The notes below the pieces were generated by a model that worked only from the letters and a program-made list of their open reading frames with translations, did not search any database and was not told the DNA's origin. Below are positions 16,052 through 16,695 of a stretch of 16,695 nt of DNA, one piece after another. The stretch is from Gemmatimonadales bacterium (GTDB lineage: Bacteria; Gemmatimonadota; Gemmatimonadetes; Gemmatimonadales; GWC2-71-9): NCBI GenBank assembly GCA_030601605.1, contig JAUVTI010000026.1, positions 1 to 16,695 of the forward strand, written 5' to 3'. Both the position numbers and the translations under genes were made by a program. Numbering within the stretch: the stretch's first letter is position 1; each line of letters starts with the position of its first letter.

Positions 16052-16059
16052 GGTGGTCG

Positions 16060-16326
16060 TCAGGCCGAACGGGAGCGCGGTAGCAGCAGCTCCGCCATCT
16101 GCGTGCGCTCGGAGTCGCTGGCGCGGCCCCACTTGGCGGCGAGGCTCTCGGTGGTCTTGCCCTGGGGGAGCACTACCCAGCGATGCTCCCGCTCCGGCCC
16201 CACCGCGGTCAGCACTATGACACGGCCGCCGGGACCGGCCGGCGAGGCGTGCAGATAGTACGCCACGTCGCCTTCCTGCCAAGCGGCGAGCTGCTCGAGG
16301 TCGAGGGGCTTCTCCGGTTCCATCAT
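16060..16326 (-). CDS. Small protein of unknown function (88 aa)
   Basis: I do not recognise a family. The product starts with MMEPEKPLDLEQLAAWQEGD from one of two adjacent ATGs (16326, 16323), with no strong ribosome binding site. A central part (GRVIVLTAVGPEREHRWVVL) looks like two beta strands, followed by a helical, charged region and an Arg/Ser-rich end. It has no Cys, membrane segment or signal peptide, so it is probably cytosolic. It converges with hypE, with only 8 nt between the stops. It lies about 100 nt downstream of the topoisomerase gene on the same strand and could be co-transcribed with it. Confidence 0.6.
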   Translation of the reverse strand: MMEPEKPLDLEQLAAWQEGDVAYYLHASPAGPGGRVIVLTAVGPEREHRWVVLPQGKTTESLAAKWGRASDSERTQMAELLLPRSRSA

Positions 16327-16426
16327 TTGGGTATCTGCTACCTGCTAGCAATAAGCGGACCATGGCGGCCCGGGACTAGGCCGCATGTGGGGCAGGACAT
16401 GCTCGTTTTGGGACATTTGGGCGCGC

Positions 16427-16695
16427 TCAGCCGTTGCGGGGCTCCTGCTCCAGGACACGCTGCAGGAACTGGAGGACGGCTGCCTCCTCGCGGCGCAGCG
16501 CGGCTGACTGTCGCTCACGCTTCTCGTCGAGCTCGACGGGCGGTGCGGGCGGCCGCACCATCACCAGTCCTCGCTCGTAGGCGTCGAGCACGGCGGGGTG
16601 AACGTAGTACTTGCGGCACACCGCTCGGGTGTTGCCCAGCCGGTCGGCCACCTGGTCCACCGCCTGCACGATGTTCTTCATTGCCTGTCGCTCGG
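16427..16695 (-). CDS. Type IB DNA topoisomerase, C-terminal fragment (gene continues past window end)
   Basis: Only the last 88 residues are visible; the frame stays open to the right edge, so the gene is cut by the window and the ATG at 16681 is internal. The part seen contains VADRLGNTRAVCRKYYVHPAVLDAYERG, in two pieces VADRLGNTRAVC and RKYYVHPAVLDAYERG, the signature around the catalytic tyrosine of bacterial (poxvirus-like) topoisomerase IB. The nucleophile is the second Tyr of KYYVHP (codon at 16604-16606, minus strand). It relaxes supercoils through a 3'-phosphotyrosine intermediate. A charged helical tail rich in Glu and Arg follows. No functional link to the hydrogenase is evident. 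Confidence 0.88.
   Translation of the reverse strand, partial: ERQAMKNIVQAVDQVADRLGNTRAVCRKYYVHPAVLDAYERGLVMVRPPAPPVELDEKRERQSAALRREEAAVLQFLQRVLEQEPRNG

Noticed and set aside
1..16695. CRISPR arrays, tRNA or rRNA genes, insertion sequences
   Set aside because: I saw no regularly spaced repeats, no recognisable RNA gene and no transposase or terminal repeats on either strand.

Overview
The window is high-GC bacterial chromosome. Its centre is a complete operon for a membrane-bound, periplasm-facing group 1 [NiFe]-hydrogenase together with its whole maturation set. I infer a Gemmatimonadota-like host, with Acidobacteriota as the alternative. The reasons are the large Ser/Thr kinase with membrane helices, a TolB/FlgO-like segment and a TPR tail (2406-5468), the high GC content, and the type IB topoisomerase at the right edge. 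This assignment rests on family resemblance and not on a marker gene.

Left part (1-5493): a hybrid histidine kinase enters from the left edge (1-2244; its start lies outside the window). It is followed by the Ser/Thr kinase-TPR protein (2406-5468) and a strong GC hairpin (5470-5493). Nothing in the sequence ties these two sensors to the hydrogenase; they may simply be neighbours.

Middle intergenic part (5494-6289): this holds one small leftward gene of unknown function (5662-5874, 70 aa, excellent ribosome binding site). Next comes a gene-free stretch (5875-6289) whose right half is AT-richer than the rest and packed with inverted repeats. These repeats sit just upstream of the hydrogenase genes and are probably its control region or structured leader.

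Hydrogenase operon (6290-16051, all rightward, mostly overlapping start/stop codons): small subunit with a Tat signal, large subunit, cytochrome b, maturation protease, then hypA-hypB-hypF-hypC-hypD-hypE. HypF and HypE make the cyanide ligands and HypC and HypD assemble Fe(CN)2CO. HypA and HypB insert nickel, and the protease trims 15 residues from the large subunit. The folded dimer is exported by Tat and donates electrons through cytochrome b to quinone. No HupG/HyaE-type accessory proteins and no ferredoxin-like Isp or HybA subunit are encoded here.

Most unusual points: HypA is only 86 aa and has lost its entire zinc-binding domain. HypB lacks the N-terminal CxxCGC and His-rich metal motifs. 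The small subunit has non-Cys residues at both extra proximal-cluster positions of O2-tolerant enzymes, and a Thr where a Glu is normally conserved beside that cluster. The hydrogenase leader carries a chain of inverted repeats.

Right edge (16060-16695): two leftward genes, a small protein of unknown function (16060-16326) and the C-terminal end of a type IB DNA topoisomerase that runs off the window.
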